5,260 bases of DNA from Lysobacteraceae bacterium. Its GTDB lineage: Bacteria > Pseudomonadota > Gammaproteobacteria > Xanthomonadales > Wenzhouxiangellaceae. Of the stretch, positions 4,712 through 5,260 are shown piece after piece. The position numbers were made by a program, and so were the translations under genes. How positions within the stretch are numbered: the first letter of the stretch is position 1; the number at the start of each line of letters is the position of its first letter. The DNA lies in NCBI GenBank assembly GCA_020201235.1, contig JAIVHD010000053.1, positions 1-5,260 of the forward strand, written 5' to 3'. The notes beneath the pieces are model-generated. The model searched no databases. It was not told the origin of the DNA and saw only the letters and a list, made by a program, of their open reading frames with translations.

Positions 4712-4870
4712 ATGACCCCCGACCCGGAAGCGCGTACCGAGCTGCTGCGCATCGAAGGCCAGGGTCCCGTGCGCCAGATTGATGAACCCGTCGGCGACAC
4801 CATTGGGGCAAGTATTCTGCATCGTCTCGGCGATCGGCTAAAGGCTGCAGCACGCCCGGGAGTCGCCTGA
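4712..4870 (+). CDS. Possible 52-residue small protein, translationally coupled to the downstream peptidase
   Basis: The frame MTPDPEARTELLRIEGQG... ends at TGA 4868-4870, which shares its A with the ATG of the carboxypeptidase gene, a TGATG junction typical of coupled genes. The C-terminal half (TIGASILHRLGDRLKAAA) could form an amphipathic helix. The start lacks a good Shine-Dalgarno sequence (only ACGAG next to it), and I do not recognise the protein. There is no signal peptide or membrane segment. It may be a leader ORF or a chance frame. A TTG at 4631 would lengthen it by 27 codons, but the added part looks non-coding. Confidence 0.4.
   Translation: MTPDPEARTELLRIEGQGPVRQIDEPVGDTIGASILHRLGDRLKAAARPGVA
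4858..4862 (+). promoter_or_regulatory. Ribosome-binding site of the carboxypeptidase
   Basis: GGGAG stands 7 nt before ATG 4870, inside the end of the small upstream frame, and decides the start. Confidence 0.6.
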
Positions 4871-5260
4871 TGAGCGTTGCGCCTCGCGCTGTGCTGGCGC
4901 TGGCGGTCGTGCTGGCCGTTGTTTGTGGTCTGGGCGGGCTGGCCGACGCGGTCGAAAGCGAGCCGACGGAGGTTGTTCGAATTCACGGACTGACAACCAA
5001 CGACATCGCCCGCCTGCGCCAGCACCACGATTTCTGGGGGATCGACTGGCGTGCCGGCGATGCTGTTTTCGGGCTTGCGCCGCTGCAGCGCGCTGAACTG
5101 CGGCGAGCGGGATTCAAACTTGAAATCGATCCGCCTCGCCAGGCCGAACTCAACCGCTGGAGGGCGCTCGACCATGGCCGGCTGCTGGTCGGCGAGCCCG
5201 ACACCGTTCCGGGCTTTAGCTGTTATCGAAGCGTCGCCAAAACACATGCCGACCTGCAAG
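4870..5260 (+). CDS. Secreted M14-family zinc carboxypeptidase precursor, N-terminal part only
   Basis: The frame is open to the right edge, giving 130 residues. Residues 1-27 form a Sec signal peptide (MSVAPRAVLALAVVLAVV..., likely cleaved after ADA at 25-27). Residues 35-100 look like a propeptide: VVRIHGLTTNDIARLRQHHDFWGIDWRAGDAVFGL, then LQRAELRRAGFKLEID. TVPGFSCYRSVAKTHADLQ at 112-130 closely resembles the segment just before the catalytic domain in bacterial M14 carboxypeptidases (PGxxCYRTVEETYADL). The zinc ligands (HxxE...H) and catalytic Glu lie beyond the window, so the enzyme class is inferred from prodomain and linker alone. These enzymes remove C-terminal residues from peptides outside the cytoplasm. 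The upstream 52-codon frame overlaps by one base. Confidence 0.75.
   Translation, partial: MSVAPRAVLALAVVLAVVCGLGGLADAVESEPTEVVRIHGLTTNDIARLRQHHDFWGIDWRAGDAVFGLAPLQRAELRRAGFKLEIDPPRQAELNRWRALDHGRLLVGEPDTVPGFSCYRSVAKTHADLQ

Noticed and set aside
4684..5259. Minus-strand 191-codon frame opposite the carboxypeptidase
   Set aside because: The plus strand has a signal peptide, ribosome-binding site and family motif; the minus frame has none.

Overview
The window looks like a GC-rich proteobacterial chromosome, most plausibly a gammaproteobacterium near Lysobacterales/Wenzhouxiangellaceae or Chromatiales. The basis is a TonB-dependent outer-membrane receptor, a lipobox lipoprotein, high GC in third codon positions, and an M14 carboxypeptidase N-terminus of a style I associate with those groups. 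That placement rests on recalled family resemblance, not on a marker gene.

Left part, minus strand (1-3151): a TonB-dependent receptor runs off the left edge (1485 down to 1; 495 residues visible). About 600 bp upstream of its start lies a complete zinc-dependent alcohol/aldehyde reductase of the cinnamyl-alcohol dehydrogenase/YahK family (3151 down to 2093). The gap between them (1486-2092) has no convincing gene but is rich in structure: a 20-bp inverted repeat (18/20) at 1581-1600 and 2005-2024, a perfect 11-bp-stem hairpin, a second 8-bp-stem hairpin, and an 11-bp tandem repeat of 4.7 copies. It may be a small non-autonomous element or a decayed sequence.

Middle part, plus strand (3152-4464): a divergent intergenic region with promoter-like and dyad sequences leads into a broken 65-codon 3' remnant of a GuaA-like class I glutamine amidotransferase. 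A two-gene unit follows: a short phage-repressor-like helix-turn-helix regulator without an S24 peptidase domain, overlapped by 14 bp by a small lipoprotein gene with a strong ribosome-binding site. A motif GCTWGCGCGACACT occurs three times directly and once inverted around the regulator's start (3569-3709). This is the best candidate for an undescribed system here: an autoregulated repressor-lipoprotein cassette, possibly of phage origin.

Right part, plus strand (4465-5260): a non-coding stretch carrying four 10-bp-phased TCC-centred repeats precedes a possible 52-codon small ORF. Its stop overlaps the start of a secreted M14-type zinc carboxypeptidase precursor, of which only the signal peptide, part of the prodomain and the first residues near the catalytic domain (130 codons) are in the window.

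The outer genes (receptor, reductase, carboxypeptidase) look like ordinary housekeeping or accessory genes. The segment from about 3390 to 4464 looks like an inserted or rearranged islet between them.
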